Numbered from the stretch's first letter, positions 27,268-35,537 are shown. The stretch is DNA of 64,000 nucleotides from Paramesorhizobium sp049065735 (GCF_049065735.1 NZ_JBAKHD010000002.1:310001-374000); one strand, 5' to 3'. The notes: a model not told the origin generated them from the letters alone. Translations and numbers: made by a program.

Positions 27268-28823
27268 GCGAAGTCTATCCCCTCTCCCCAGCTGAGCCGC
27301 CCGAGCCAAAAATATTGCTCGAAGCCGAAGGGATTTCGAAATCCTTCGGCCCGGTCGAGGTGCTCAGGGATATCAGGCTGCAATTGCAGCCGGGTGAGGT
27401 CCACGCCATCATCGGCGAGAACGGCGCAGGCAAATCGACGCTGATGAAGATCCTTTCGGGGCATCTTATGCCATCGAAGGGAACGCTCCGGATGGATGGC
27501 GAGAAGATCGCCTTCACCGGCCCGGTCGATGCGGAGAGGCACGGCATCGTTCTCGTCCATCAGGAAATCCTGCTCGCGCCCGACCTGACGGTGGCGCAGA
27601 ACATCTATCTCGGCCGCGAACTCCGCAAAGGGCTGGTGCTGGATGACCGCGCCATGGCCGAGGGCGCGCATCGGGCGGTGCTCGATCTCGGCGCCGACAT
27701 CGATCCGGGAACCGTGGTGAACCGGCTTTCCATCGCGCAGCGCCAGCTCGTGCAGATCGCCCGTGCGCTGCTGGTGCCGCACAAGCTCGTCATCTTCGAT
27801 GAGCCGACCGCTTCTCTCACGCCCGTCGAAACCGAGGCGCTTCTGAAAGTCATCGCCGCGATCAGGAAGAAGAATGCCGCGGTGCTTTATATTTCGCACC
27901 GGCTGCCCGAGGTGAAAACCATCGCTGACCGCGTGACGGTGCTGCGTGACGGGCAACTTGTCGGCACCCATGCGGCCGGCGATCTCGAGCCGGTCGATAT
28001 GGCGCGGCTGATGGTCGGCCGGGACGTCTCCAAGCTCTATCCTGACCGCGCCGGTGTGAAGACCGGCGAGATTGTTCTCGAAGTCGAGACTATGACTGTG
28101 CCGGGCTTTGCCCGAAATGCGGGTTTTTCGCTAAAGCGCGGTGAAATTCTCGGCTTTGCCGGGCTCGTCGGGGCGGGGCGGACGGAGCTGCTGGAGGGTA
28201 TTCTCGGGCTTCGGCCCGCGCATGGCACGGTTCGCCTGAAGGGCAAGCCGGTCAGCTTTCATCATGTGAAGCAGAGCATGGATGCGGGGATCGTCTATCT
28301 CTCCGAGGATCGCAAGGGCAAGGGGCTGCTGCTCGGGCAAAACCTCAAGGTCAACCTGACGCTTGCCGGGCTCGACCGCTTCGTGCGCGGTGTTCTGATC
28401 GACGGCAAACGCGAGGATGAGGCGCTCGACAAGGCGGTGCGCGATTTCGACATCCGCACGCGCAACCGCGACCTTCTTGCCGGGCAGCTCTCAGGCGGCA
28501 ACCAGCAGAAGCTGCTCCTCGCCAAGATGATGCTGCTGGACCCTGAAATCGTCATCATCGACGAGCCTACGCGCGGCATCGATATCGGCACCAAGGAACA
28601 GATCTATAAATTCATCCACGCTCTTGCGGCGGAGGGAAAGGCGGTTATCGTAATCTCGTCGGAAATGCCCGAACTGATCGGCATTTGTGACCGTATCATC
28701 GTCATGCGCAATGGGGAGATCGCCGGGGAGGTTTCAGGCGAGCACATGACGGAAGCCGAGATCGTGGTGCTTGCCACCGGCGCAAATATGGGGGAGGCCG
28801 CTTTGATAGCGGAAACTGCATGA
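27264..28823 (+). CDS. Sugar ABC transporter ATP-binding protein (tandem domain)
   Basis: A 519-residue RbsA/MglA-type ATPase with two nucleotide-binding domains. Domain 1 has Walker A GENGAGKS (about 51-58) and Walker B KLVIFDEPTASL. Domain 2 has the degenerate loop GLVGAGRTEL, signature LSGGNQQKLLLAKM and Walker B IVIIDEPTRGIDIGT. The second domain's imperfect P-loop is normal for carbohydrate uptake transporter 2 ATPases. The ATG at 27264 overlaps the oxidoreductase stop (ATGA) and is preferred over an ATG five codons earlier. It energises the permease encoded next. Confidence 0.93.
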   Translation: MSEVYPLSPAEPPEPKILLEAEGISKSFGPVEVLRDIRLQLQPGEVHAIIGENGAGKSTLMKILSGHLMPSKGTLRMDGEKIAFTGPVDAERHGIVLVHQEILLAPDLTVAQNIYLGRELRKGLVLDDRAMAEGAHRAVLDLGADIDPGTVVNRLSIAQRQLVQIARALLVPHKLVIFDEPTASLTPVETEALLKVIAAIRKKNAAVLYISHRLPEVKTIADRVTVLRDGQLVGTHAAGDLEPVDMARLMVGRDVSKLYPDRAGVKTGEIVLEVETMTVPGFARNAGFSLKRGEILGFAGLVGAGRTELLEGILGLRPAHGTVRLKGKPVSFHHVKQSMDAGIVYLSEDRKGKGLLLGQNLKVNLTLAGLDRFVRGVLIDGKREDEALDKAVRDFDIRTRNRDLLAGQLSGGNQQKLLLAKMMLLDPEIVIIDEPTRGIDIGTKEQIYKFIHALAAEGKAVIVISSEMPELIGICDRIIVMRNGEIAGEVSGEHMTEAEIVVLATGANMGEAALIAETA

Positions 28824-29818
28824 ACAATATGACGGCGGCGCAAACCGCGAAACGGTCTTGGGGGGATATCGATCTCAGGGCCGTCGCGCCTTTCGTGGCG
28901 CTGGCGGCGCTGTTCGTCTTCGGCGCGCTGGTCAATCCGAATTTCCTGTCGCTCGACAATCTGATGAATGTCGCCACCCGCAGCGCCTTCATCGCCATCA
29001 TCGCCGTCGGCGCGACCTTCGTCATCTCGGCGGGCGGGCTCGACCTTTCCGTGGGCTCGATGGCGGCCTTCGTTGCCGGGACGATGATCCTGTTTCTCAA
29101 TACCGGCACCGTTTCCGGCGATACAGGCATGATCGCGGCGGCGATGCTGATGGCGCTCGCGACCGGGGCGTTGTGCGGCCTCACCAACGGGCTGATTACG
29201 ACATTGGGCCGGATAGAGCCTTTCATCGTCACGCTCGGAACAATGGGCATCTTCCGCGCGCTGACGATCTATCTGGCGGAAGGCGGCTCCATCGCCATCA
29301 AATCGCAGGAACTGCGCGCCGCCTACCGGCCCGTCTATTTCGGCGATGTTTTGGGCGTGCCGATCCCGATCATCGTCATCCTGCTGGTCGGGGCGGTCGG
29401 TGCCTTCCTCCTCTACCGTACCCGCTTCGGCCGCCATGTCACGGCGGTGGGGTCGAATGAGGATGTGGCGCGCTATTCGGGCATTTCGGTCAACCGGGTG
29501 CGGACGCTCACTTATGTCATTCAGGGGCTGTGCGTCGCCATCGCCGTGCTGGTCTATGTGCCGCGGCTTGGCGCTGCGACGCCGACGACGGGGCTGCTGT
29601 GGGAGTTGCAGGCGATCACAGCCGTCGTCATCGGCGGCACCGCCTTGCGCGGCGGCGTCGGGCGCATCTGGGGCACGATCTGCGGCGCGCTGATTCTGGA
29701 AGTCGTCGGCAACATCATGGTGCTGTCCGACCTCGTCAGCGAATATCTCATCGGCGCGGTTCAGGGCGCGATCATCATCATCGCCATGCTGATCCAGCGC
29801 TCGCTGGGACGGCGTTAG
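28820..29818 (+). CDS. Sugar ABC transporter permease (ribose/xylose family)
   Basis: A 332-residue RbsC-like inner-membrane permease with eight to ten hydrophobic helices. Diagnostic stretches are VGATFVISAGGLDLSVGSMA, RIEPFIVTLGTMGIFRAL and TAVVIGGTALRGGVGRIWGT. The start overlaps the ATPase stop (ATGA), so the two are produced together. Related by fold but not closely identical to XylH at 22.7 kb. It transports the same unidentified sugar as the binding protein that follows. Confidence 0.93.
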   Translation: MNNMTAAQTAKRSWGDIDLRAVAPFVALAALFVFGALVNPNFLSLDNLMNVATRSAFIAIIAVGATFVISAGGLDLSVGSMAAFVAGTMILFLNTGTVSGDTGMIAAAMLMALATGALCGLTNGLITTLGRIEPFIVTLGTMGIFRALTIYLAEGGSIAIKSQELRAAYRPVYFGDVLGVPIPIIVILLVGAVGAFLLYRTRFGRHVTAVGSNEDVARYSGISVNRVRTLTYVIQGLCVAIAVLVYVPRLGAATPTTGLLWELQAITAVVIGGTALRGGVGRIWGTICGALILEVVGNIMVLSDLVSEYLIGAVQGAIIIIAMLIQRSLGRR

Positions 29819-29964
29819 ACGTGTGAATTGCGGCTGCCAGTTCGGGTGGCCGTTCATGGAGAGGGCGGCGCAGGGGCCAGCCGCCACCACTCAGGAGGGG
29901 CCCTCTAATATCGCATGGTTTCGCCGGTCCACGGTTCGGCGGCCATGTTCCAGGGAGAGAGACA

Positions 29965-30912
29965 ATGAAAACCATATTTGCAGGTTTGGCTGCCTTGGCG
30001 CTCGCCTCGGTGGCGACAGTGGCGGGGGCGCAGGACAAACAGGTCCATATCGCCGTTTCCATTCCCGCCGCCGATCATGGCTGGACGGGCGGCGTCGTCT
30101 ATCACGCGGAACGCGCCAAGAAGACGCTGGAAGCCCGCTATCCGGGCCTGAAGATCACGGTGAAGACTTCGCCGGACGGCGCTTCGCAGGCCAATGCGCT
30201 GGAAGACCTGACCGCGCAGGGCATCGACGCGCTGGTGACGCTGCCCCATAATTCCGACGAGCTGACCGACCCGATCCGGCAGGTGAAGGAAAAAGGCACC
30301 TTCGTCACGGTCGTCGACCGGGCCTTGTCCGACCATTCGATCCAGGACCTCTATGTCGCCGGCAACAATCCGGAGCTGGGCCGTGTCGCGGGCGAGTACA
30401 TCAAGAAGGAGCTCGGCGGCAAGGGCGACGTCGTCGTCATCCGCGGTCTGCCCATCGTCATCGATGAGGAGCGCCAGAAAGGCTTCGACGAAGGCATCAA
30501 GGGCAGCGAGATCAAGGTGCTGGACCGCCAGTTCGGCAACTGGTCTCGCGACGACGCCTTCAAGGTGATGCAGGACTATCTCGCCAAATATCCGAAGATC
30601 GATGCCGTCTGGTGCCAGGACGACGACATGGCCGTGGGCGTGCTCGAGGCCATCCAGCAGGCCGACCGCAAGGATATCAAATTCGTCGTCGGCGGCGCCG
30701 GCATGAAGGAGATGATCAAGCGCGTCGCCGATGGCGACAAGATGATCCCGGTCGATGTGCTCTACCCGCCGGCAATGATCGCCACCGCGATGGAGCTGAC
30801 GGCAGGCCAGTTCTACGACCATGTACCGGTGCGCGGCAGCTACATTCTCGACGCCACGCTGATCACCAAGGACAATGCCCAGGAATTCTATTTCCCGGAT
30901 TCGCCGTTCTGA
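29965..30912 (+). CDS. Sugar ABC transporter substrate-binding protein
   Basis: A 315-residue periplasmic type I binding protein. The signal peptide MKTIFAGLAALALASVATVAGA is followed by QDKQVHIAVSIPAADHGWTGG, the ribose/galactose-type ligand entry strand. LTAQGIDALVTLPHNSDEL, TFVTVVDRALSD and VWCQDDDMAVGVLEAIQQAD match the family. Coming last in the operon, 146 bp after the permease with its own good RBS (CAGGGAGAGAGAC), it may have an extra promoter in the gap. A strong terminator follows. The ligand (a pentose, hexose or polyol) cannot be assigned. Confidence 0.92.
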   Translation: MKTIFAGLAALALASVATVAGAQDKQVHIAVSIPAADHGWTGGVVYHAERAKKTLEARYPGLKITVKTSPDGASQANALEDLTAQGIDALVTLPHNSDELTDPIRQVKEKGTFVTVVDRALSDHSIQDLYVAGNNPELGRVAGEYIKKELGGKGDVVVIRGLPIVIDEERQKGFDEGIKGSEIKVLDRQFGNWSRDDAFKVMQDYLAKYPKIDAVWCQDDDMAVGVLEAIQQADRKDIKFVVGGAGMKEMIKRVADGDKMIPVDVLYPPAMIATAMELTAGQFYDHVPVRGSYILDATLITKDNAQEFYFPDSPF

Positions 30913-30926
30913 TCGTTGCGTAAAGC

Positions 30927-30965
30927 GCCGCGCGTCCGCCTGACACCGTGGACGCGCGGCTTTTT
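30927..30965 (+). terminator. Rho-independent terminator of the second sugar operon
   Basis: An 11-bp perfect stem, GCCGCGCGTCC (30927-30937) with GGACGCGCGGC (30950-30960), is followed by TTTTT. It sits 14 bp after the binding-protein stop. Confidence 0.9.
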
Positions 30966-30969
30966 ATCC

Positions 30970-31254
30970 TTACGGCCTCACCAGAAAGGTGACGTGATCC
31001 TTCGCCAGCGAAACGGGCAGATCGGCAATCAGCATTGCGTTGATGTTCCAGGTGCCGTTCTCGACAATCGCCCCCGATGCATCCCAGGATCCATCATTGC
31101 CGATGGTGATATCCCAAAAGCCGGAAGGCCATTCGAACTCCCGAAGCGAGATACGGATTTTTCGTCCCGCGGGGCCGATGCCCCGGATCGACAGGCCGCC
31201 CGGGTGAATAATCTGGTTTTCCACGGGATATGTAATCTTGACCAGTGCAGACAC
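30970..31254 (-). CDS. Hypothetical protein, Ig-like beta-sandwich appearance
   Basis: A 94-residue protein starting at GTG 31254 with a near-perfect Shine-Dalgarno (GGAGGAG) 5-6 bp upstream, which supports it being real. The sequence alternates beta-strand-like segments, with GLSIRGIGPAGRKIRISL and NDGSWDASGAIVENGTWNIN, as in short bacterial Ig-like or carbohydrate-binding beta sandwiches. There is no signal peptide. It is convergent with the sugar operon and its stop lies next to that operon's terminator. Function not recognised. Confidence 0.6.
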   Translation of the reverse strand: MSALVKITYPVENQIIHPGGLSIRGIGPAGRKIRISLREFEWPSGFWDITIGNDGSWDASGAIVENGTWNINAMLIADLPVSLAKDHVTFLVRP

Positions 31255-31820
31255 GTACGCTCCTCCGATTCAATCGATCAAATAAAGGCGCTCTTTAGGC
31301 GTGGTGTCGCCAAAGCCTGACGCTTTGTGCGCGATCTTCGCTCTAAATACGGTTTGGGGGGGTCCAAGTGATTTCACTTGGCTGCAGCATGCTCTTATCA
31401 ATCAGGCCAAGCGTGCGCGCCTAGCCGCCAATGCATTAAACTAGCGCACGCCCTTCCCGCGTGCGGGCTGTTCCCTCCTGGCGTTTCTTGGTCTTGTTCG
31501 TGGATGGGTTTACCTTAGGGCAGCATCCCTTAACGCCTTCTTCAAGAATTCGTTAAAATTTTCGATTTCTATCATGAGGCGCTGCGATGTTTTATATTCA
31601 TATATTACTATGTATGAAATTATTATGATTTTCAGATAGTTATGCAGATAAAATGGCGATGAGTATTATGTGGGTAAGTAGACATCGCGAGTTAAGCTCG
31701 TATTGCCCTTCCCTCTTTCTCTCAGCGTCGTGTTAACGCCTTCAGTCGAAAGCAACGACCGAAGAATCAACGAATGAAGAAGCGGCTGACCCGCTTGCAG
31801 CCGCTCCCCAGCGCCTCCTT
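31255..31820. other. 566-bp gene-free region with an AT-rich island and an 18-bp perfect palindrome
   Basis: No coding frame with an RBS is visible on either strand. The perfect palindrome CCAAGTGATTTCACTTGG spans 31364-31381. From about 31540 to 31690 the sequence is strikingly AT-rich (for example TATATTCATATATTAC) in an otherwise GC-rich window. I tested for tRNA shapes and found none. It could hide a small RNA, a binding region or remains of a deleted element. Confidence 0.5.
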
Positions 31821-32183
31821 TTAATTTTTCGGTTTTCCGGGAATACCTGTCGACACCACCGATACAGGGTCGCTGCCCGGAAAGGTTTCTCTCAAACCTT
31901 CCTGTAATTGTTCCTCCAGCTCCACAGGATCGCCCGTACGCTCGTCAGTGCGGGCGTCGCCTGCGCCGCTTTTCTTGTCGAGGCCGCCGACCATATCGGC
32001 GTTCGCCAATTCCGAGAGGATAAAGGTTGCTTCCGAGATAAGGACGCTGCGGTCCAAATCCGCCATTTCCTCGTCCTTGGCAAACCGGACCGTCACGTGC
32101 TCGCCCTTCTCGCCGACGAATTCAACCGAGGGCGCCTCGCCAGGCGTGGAAGCTGGAATGATACGTGTCTCGCGCAATTGCAT
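31821..32183 (-). CDS. Small hypothetical acidic protein, probable stress regulon member
   Basis: A 120-residue cytosolic protein rich in Glu and Asp. It starts MQLRETRIIPASTPGEAPSV, preferred over a start 30 codons earlier because GGAGAAA precedes ATG 32183. The second half has EEQLQEGLRETFPGSDPVSV near the C-terminus, a FPxSDPxS motif I associate with small stress-related proteins of Rhizobiales. An EcfG-like promoter (32296-32272, minus strand) lies about 90 bp upstream, divergent from the PRC-barrel gene, which has a similar promoter. No biochemical function recognised. Confidence 0.65.
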   Translation of the reverse strand: MQLRETRIIPASTPGEAPSVEFVGEKGEHVTVRFAKDEEMADLDRSVLISEATFILSELANADMVGGLDKKSGAGDARTDERTGDPVELEEQLQEGLRETFPGSDPVSVVSTGIPGKPKN

Positions 32184-32271
32184 CGGCTTTCTCCAAACCA
32201 TCGGGTTCGTTTCTGATTTGTCCCCCGGCTCCAATTGCTTCCAAAAGCAGTCGATTCCGGTCCTACGAAAC

Positions 32272-32296
32272 AACAGACGGAAAGAGCTTTTGTTCC
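32272..32296 (-). promoter_or_regulatory. EcfG-like (general stress sigma factor) promoter, minus strand
   Basis: Read on the minus strand: GGAAC (32296-32292), 16 bp, then TGTT (32275-32272). The alphaproteobacterial EcfG/SigT consensus is GGAAC-N16/17-CGTT, so this is one base from consensus. It points to the small acidic protein at 31821-32183. Confidence 0.5.
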
Positions 32297-32348
32297 TTTT
32301 CCGGCTCGCCTGCGAGCGACTTTTGTCCGTTTCGCCGGGGTTGCACGG

Positions 32349-32373
32349 GGAACGTTTATGCAGCCTCGTCGTT
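32349..32373 (+). promoter_or_regulatory. EcfG-like (general stress sigma factor) promoter, plus strand
   Basis: GGAAC (32349-32353), 16 bp, then CGTT (32370-32373): a perfect match to the alphaproteobacterial general-stress sigma factor consensus. It lies about 65 bp upstream of the PRC-barrel gene start. Confidence 0.7.
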
Positions 32374-32437
32374 AGGATTGTATCTGGAACGAAGGCTTCG
32401 CGCTGTCAGGCGGAGCCCGGATAAAAGGAGAGTCACA

Positions 32438-33004
32438 ATGCTTACACGACTTTTGGGAACAACAGCCGCAGTCGCCATGCTGTCGACCGCAGCCTTCGCC
32501 CAAACCACCGGGCAGGCTCCTCAGCTGCAGGACTCCGCGCCCGCCCAGACCAGCGACGTCTTCACCTATCCGCCGGAAGTGGCCCCCAAGGTTACGCCCG
32601 ACAATAATAACGTAAACGCAGCCACCGGCAAGGTCCTGGCTTCGGGCGTTATCGGGCAGGCTGTTTATGACGGCCCGGGCAGCGACGCCAACCGAATCGG
32701 CGACATCAGCGACATCGTCATCGGCGAAAATGGCGTGGCACAGGCGGCGGTGATCGGCGTCGGCGGCTTCCTCGGCGTCGGACAGAAGGATGTGGCCGTC
32801 AGCTTCGACCATCTCGACCTCGCGACCCAGTCCAATGGTGACCGCTGGTTCGTAACCGACCTCTCGAAGGACGATCTCAACAAGGCGCCGGCCTTTGAGC
32901 GGTCCGAGCTCTATACGGGCGGCATCGTGAAGGACAACAAGGCCAGGGATGCTGCGAACGGCACCACGGGCGGTCCATCCTCCACCGGCCCGGTGGCCCA
33001 GTGA
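32438..33004 (+). CDS. PRC-barrel domain exported protein
   Basis: A 188-residue protein with a signal peptide (MLTRLLGTTAAVAMLSTAAFA, cut before QTTG), a Pro/Thr/Gln-rich linker, then a PRC-barrel domain at about 70-150. That domain shows GKVLASGVIGQAVYDGPGSD, IGDISDIVIGENGVAQAAV and GFLGVGQKDVAVSFDHL. PRC-barrels bind RNA or protein partners; periplasmic versions are common in Rhizobiales and often stress-induced. AAAAGGAG lies before ATG 32438. A perfect EcfG-type promoter upstream supports general stress control. Molecular function is unknown. Confidence 0.88.
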   Translation: MLTRLLGTTAAVAMLSTAAFAQTTGQAPQLQDSAPAQTSDVFTYPPEVAPKVTPDNNNVNAATGKVLASGVIGQAVYDGPGSDANRIGDISDIVIGENGVAQAAVIGVGGFLGVGQKDVAVSFDHLDLATQSNGDRWFVTDLSKDDLNKAPAFERSELYTGGIVKDNKARDAANGTTGGPSSTGPVAQ

Positions 33005-33011
33005 ACTCCTC

Positions 33012-33041
33012 CAACAGGCCCGCTCCATAGCGGGCCTGTTG
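33012..33041 (+). terminator. Hairpin after the PRC-barrel gene
   Basis: CAACAGGCCCGCT pairs with AGCGGGCCTGTTG, a long GC-rich stem with a 4-base loop, 8 bp after the stop codon. Only a short T stretch is present, so termination may be partial. Confidence 0.65.
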
Positions 33042-33170
33042 CCGTGGCGTGCTGAATTTCGCCTGTTCCCTCCAAGCGTTTGTGGCGGTATGATGGCATG
33101 TCGGCTTTCGAGCCGATGCCGGGAGGAACCGGCGAATAATTTATGGATAGGAACAACGGGAGATACTTAC

Positions 33171-33422
33171 ATGGAAACTGCTGGTGTCGGCTGGATCGCA
33201 GCAATCATTATCGGCGGCGTGGCAGGCTGGCTGGCCGAAATGTTCATGAAGAGCAATATGGGCATCATCGCCAATATTCTCTTGGGCATCGTCGGCGCAA
33301 TCATCGCCAATGCGATCCTGGGACTCTTCGGTGTCGCGCTTACCGGCTGGATTGGCTATCTGGTCGCGGGCTTCATCGGCGCGTGCATCCTGATCGCCCT
33401 CGGGCGCGCCATCAGGCGATAG
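33171..33422 (+). CDS. GlsB/YeaQ/YmgE family membrane protein (transglycosylase-associated)
   Basis: An 83-residue inner-membrane protein with three glycine-rich hydrophobic segments (AAIIIGGVAGWLAEMFM, MGIIANILLGIVGAIIANAI, LVAGFIGACILIALGRAI). This is the standard layout of the GlsB/YeaQ/YmgE family, usually induced by general stress. ATG 33171 follows GGGAGATACTTAC. It lies downstream of the PRC-barrel gene, but a hairpin and about 165 bp separate them. No EcfG promoter was found directly upstream. Despite the family name, no transglycosylase activity should be assumed. Confidence 0.9.
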   Translation: METAGVGWIAAIIIGGVAGWLAEMFMKSNMGIIANILLGIVGAIIANAILGLFGVALTGWIGYLVAGFIGACILIALGRAIRR

Positions 33423-33437
33423 GAGCCTGTTCGATTT

Positions 33438-33464
33438 TTGCAGCCGGGACGTCCCCGGCTGCAA
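33438..33464. terminator. Hairpin between convergent genes
   Basis: A dyad TTGCAGCCGGG / CCCGGCTGCAA (one extra C on the right side) lies between the GlsB-like gene and the arginase gene, which converge here. There is no clear T tract on either strand after the stem, so its termination role is tentative. Confidence 0.5.
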
Positions 33465-33489
33465 GTCTGCAAATATTCGGAATCGTGCT

Positions 33490-34401
33490 TTAAAAGATTT
33501 TCTGGCCGAAGAGGCTGCTTACCAATTCAACGAGCAGATAGGCGGTCTTGCCGCGGTCGTCGAGGAACGGGTTTAGCTCGACAATATCAAGCGAACTGAC
33601 GAGCCCGCTATCATGGAGCATTTCCATGACAAGATGAGCCTCGCGATAGGTGCCACCGCCGCGCACCGTCGTTCCCGTGCCCGGCGCGATCTCGGGATCG
33701 AGAAAATCCGTATCGAAGCTCACATGCAACAAGCCGCCCGCCTGGCTGACCGTTTCGGTGACGCGCTTTATCGCGGGGACAATGCCATTCTCATCGATAA
33801 AGCGCATGTCAAAGACGTTGACCCCGGCCCTCGCCAGTTCGGCGCGCTCGGCCGGATCAATCGACCGGATGCCGCACAGGAAAACATGGTTCGGCGCGAC
33901 AACCGGCCTGTCGTCGGGCAATATGCCGGAAAAACCCTCCGCCCCGCAAAAGAACGCCACCGGCATGCCGTGCATATTACCGGAGAGCGACGTGGCGGGC
34001 GTGTTGAAATCGGCATGTGCGTCGAGCCAAAGGACGAAGAGCTTTTTGCCCTGTTCGGCGGCGTGGCGCGCAGCGCCTGCCACCGTGCCCATTGAAAGGC
34101 TATGATCCCCGCCGAGAAATACCGGCACGCCGCCCTCTTTCCGCGCATCATAGGCAGCGCGCTCGAGGGTGCGGGTCCAGCCGGCGATGACAGGCGCGTT
34201 TTTGACGGCTCCCGGCAAGGCGAAATCCGGAAGCTCTTCGGGCGCGAGATTGCCCCGGTCTTCCACCTCATGGCCGAGCCGCTCCAATGCCGGCCCGATG
34301 CCGGCGAGACGCAGCGCCGCCGGGCCCATGGAACAGCCGAGACACTCCGCCCCTTCCTCGACGGGCGCGCCCAGGAGAATGATTTTCTTGTGACCGGTCA
34401 T
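33490..34401 (-). CDS. rocF: Arginase
   Basis: A 303-residue ureohydrolase that splits L-arginine into ornithine and urea with a binuclear Mn centre. Metal ligands are visible in FLGGDHSLSMG (His), LWLDAHADFNTP (Asp-x-His-x-Asp) and LHVSFDTDFLDPEIAPGTGT (Asp-x-Asp). The last stretch, with GTGTTVRGGGTYREA, distinguishes arginase from agmatinase. It lies 89 bp downstream of ornithine cyclodeaminase on the same strand, giving the pathway arginine to ornithine to proline plus ammonia. Probably controlled by the divergent Lrp-type regulator. Confidence 0.94.
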   Translation of the reverse strand: MTGHKKIILLGAPVEEGAECLGCSMGPAALRLAGIGPALERLGHEVEDRGNLAPEELPDFALPGAVKNAPVIAGWTRTLERAAYDARKEGGVPVFLGGDHSLSMGTVAGAARHAAEQGKKLFVLWLDAHADFNTPATSLSGNMHGMPVAFFCGAEGFSGILPDDRPVVAPNHVFLCGIRSIDPAERAELARAGVNVFDMRFIDENGIVPAIKRVTETVSQAGGLLHVSFDTDFLDPEIAPGTGTTVRGGGTYREAHLVMEMLHDSGLVSSLDIVELNPFLDDRGKTAYLLVELVSSLFGQKIF

Positions 34402-34490
34402 GGTTGCCTTTCATGCTTTCAGCGGCTTCCGCCATCGATCAATCGCCGAAACCGGATTATTTCGTAGAATGAATAAGATTCTGTGGCGGT

Positions 34491-35537
34491 TCAGAGAGCC
34501 AGTGCGGCGGAGCGCGCCGCAGCGTCTTTAGAAAGGAGGCCGAAGAGATCGCGCGGATCGGACGGCTCGGCGATGAGGTCGATATCAGCGTAGAAAGCCG
34601 TCCCCTGCACCATGTCCCGCAGAAAGCGGAGCACGGAGAAGTCCTCCACCGCGAAGCCGACGGAATCGAAGAGCGTGATCTGCCGGTCCGACACCCGCCC
34701 CGGCTTCTCCTGCGCAATGACCTGCCAGATTTCCGTCACGGGATGATCGGCATCGAGTTGCTGAATTTCCCCTTCGATCCGGGTTTGGGGCGGAAACTCG
34801 ACGAAAATGTCGGACCGCAGCAGGATATCGCGGTGCAATTCCGTCTTGCCGGGGCAATCGCCACCGACCGCGTTGATATGCACACCCGCGCCCACCATGT
34901 TGTCGGTCAGCACGGTGGCGCGCCGCTTGTCCGCTGTAACCGTTGTTATGATGTCCGCGCCTATGATCGCCTCCTCGGCGCTCGCAGCCCTGACGATGTG
35001 AATGCCCGACGTCTCCATGTTGCGCTGGAACTTACGATAGGCCGCGGGGTCGACATCGAAGACGCGCAGATCGTGGATGCCCAGAATAGACTTGAAGGCG
35101 AGCGCCTGGAATTCGGCCTGCGCGCCGAGCCCGATCAGTGCCATGGTTCGCGCGTCCTTGCGGGCAAGATATTTTGCCGCCATGGCTGACGTCGCGGCTG
35201 TGCGCAGCGCCGTCGCGATGGTCATTTCCGAAATGAACTGCGGGTAACCGGTCGCTACATCGGCCAGCACGCCGAACGCCGTCACTGTCTGCAGTCCCTG
35301 GGGCGGGTTTTGCGGATGACCATTGACATATTTGAAGCCGTAAAGCTCGCGGTCGCTCGTAGGCATCAGTTCGATGACGCCATCATGGGAATGCGAAGCG
35401 ATGCGCGGCGTTTTCTCGAACTCAACCCAGCGGGCGAAGTCGTGCTCGAGATAGGTGACCAGCTGGCGGAAAAGCGTATCAATGCCGATGGCCCGCACGA
35501 GCTCGACCATATGTCGCGTACCAACGAACTGAACCAT
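34491..35537 (-). CDS. ocd: Ornithine cyclodeaminase
   Basis: A 348-residue NAD-dependent enzyme of the ornithine cyclodeaminase/mu-crystallin family that converts L-ornithine to L-proline and ammonia. The substrate pocket is in YGFKYVNGHPQNPPQGLQ, the nucleotide fold starts TMALIGLGAQAEFQALAF, and the catalytic Asp lies in INAVGGDCPGKTELH. The GDCPGKTEL version with a long C-terminus (QITLFDSVGFAVEDFSVLRF) fits true ornithine cyclodeaminases rather than alanine dehydrogenase homologues. First gene of the ocd-arginase pair, divergent from an Lrp regulator 134 bp away. Confidence 0.93.
   Translation of the reverse strand: MVQFVGTRHMVELVRAIGIDTLFRQLVTYLEHDFARWVEFEKTPRIASHSHDGVIELMPTSDRELYGFKYVNGHPQNPPQGLQTVTAFGVLADVATGYPQFISEMTIATALRTAATSAMAAKYLARKDARTMALIGLGAQAEFQALAFKSILGIHDLRVFDVDPAAYRKFQRNMETSGIHIVRAASAEEAIIGADIITTVTADKRRATVLTDNMVGAGVHINAVGGDCPGKTELHRDILLRSDIFVEFPPQTRIEGEIQQLDADHPVTEIWQVIAQEKPGRVSDRQITLFDSVGFAVEDFSVLRFLRDMVQGTAFYADIDLIAEPSDPRDLFGLLSKDAAARSAALAL

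Noticed and set aside
27264..28823. Degenerate second P-loop in the tandem sugar ATPase as a disabled gene
   Set aside because: The GLVGAGRTEL loop is normal for RbsA/MglA-type ATPases, whose second site is naturally degenerate.
33120..33171. GGAAC upstream of the GlsB-like gene as an EcfG promoter
   Set aside because: The bases at the required spacing read GATA/ATAG instead of CGTT, and the second GGAAC is too close to the start codon.
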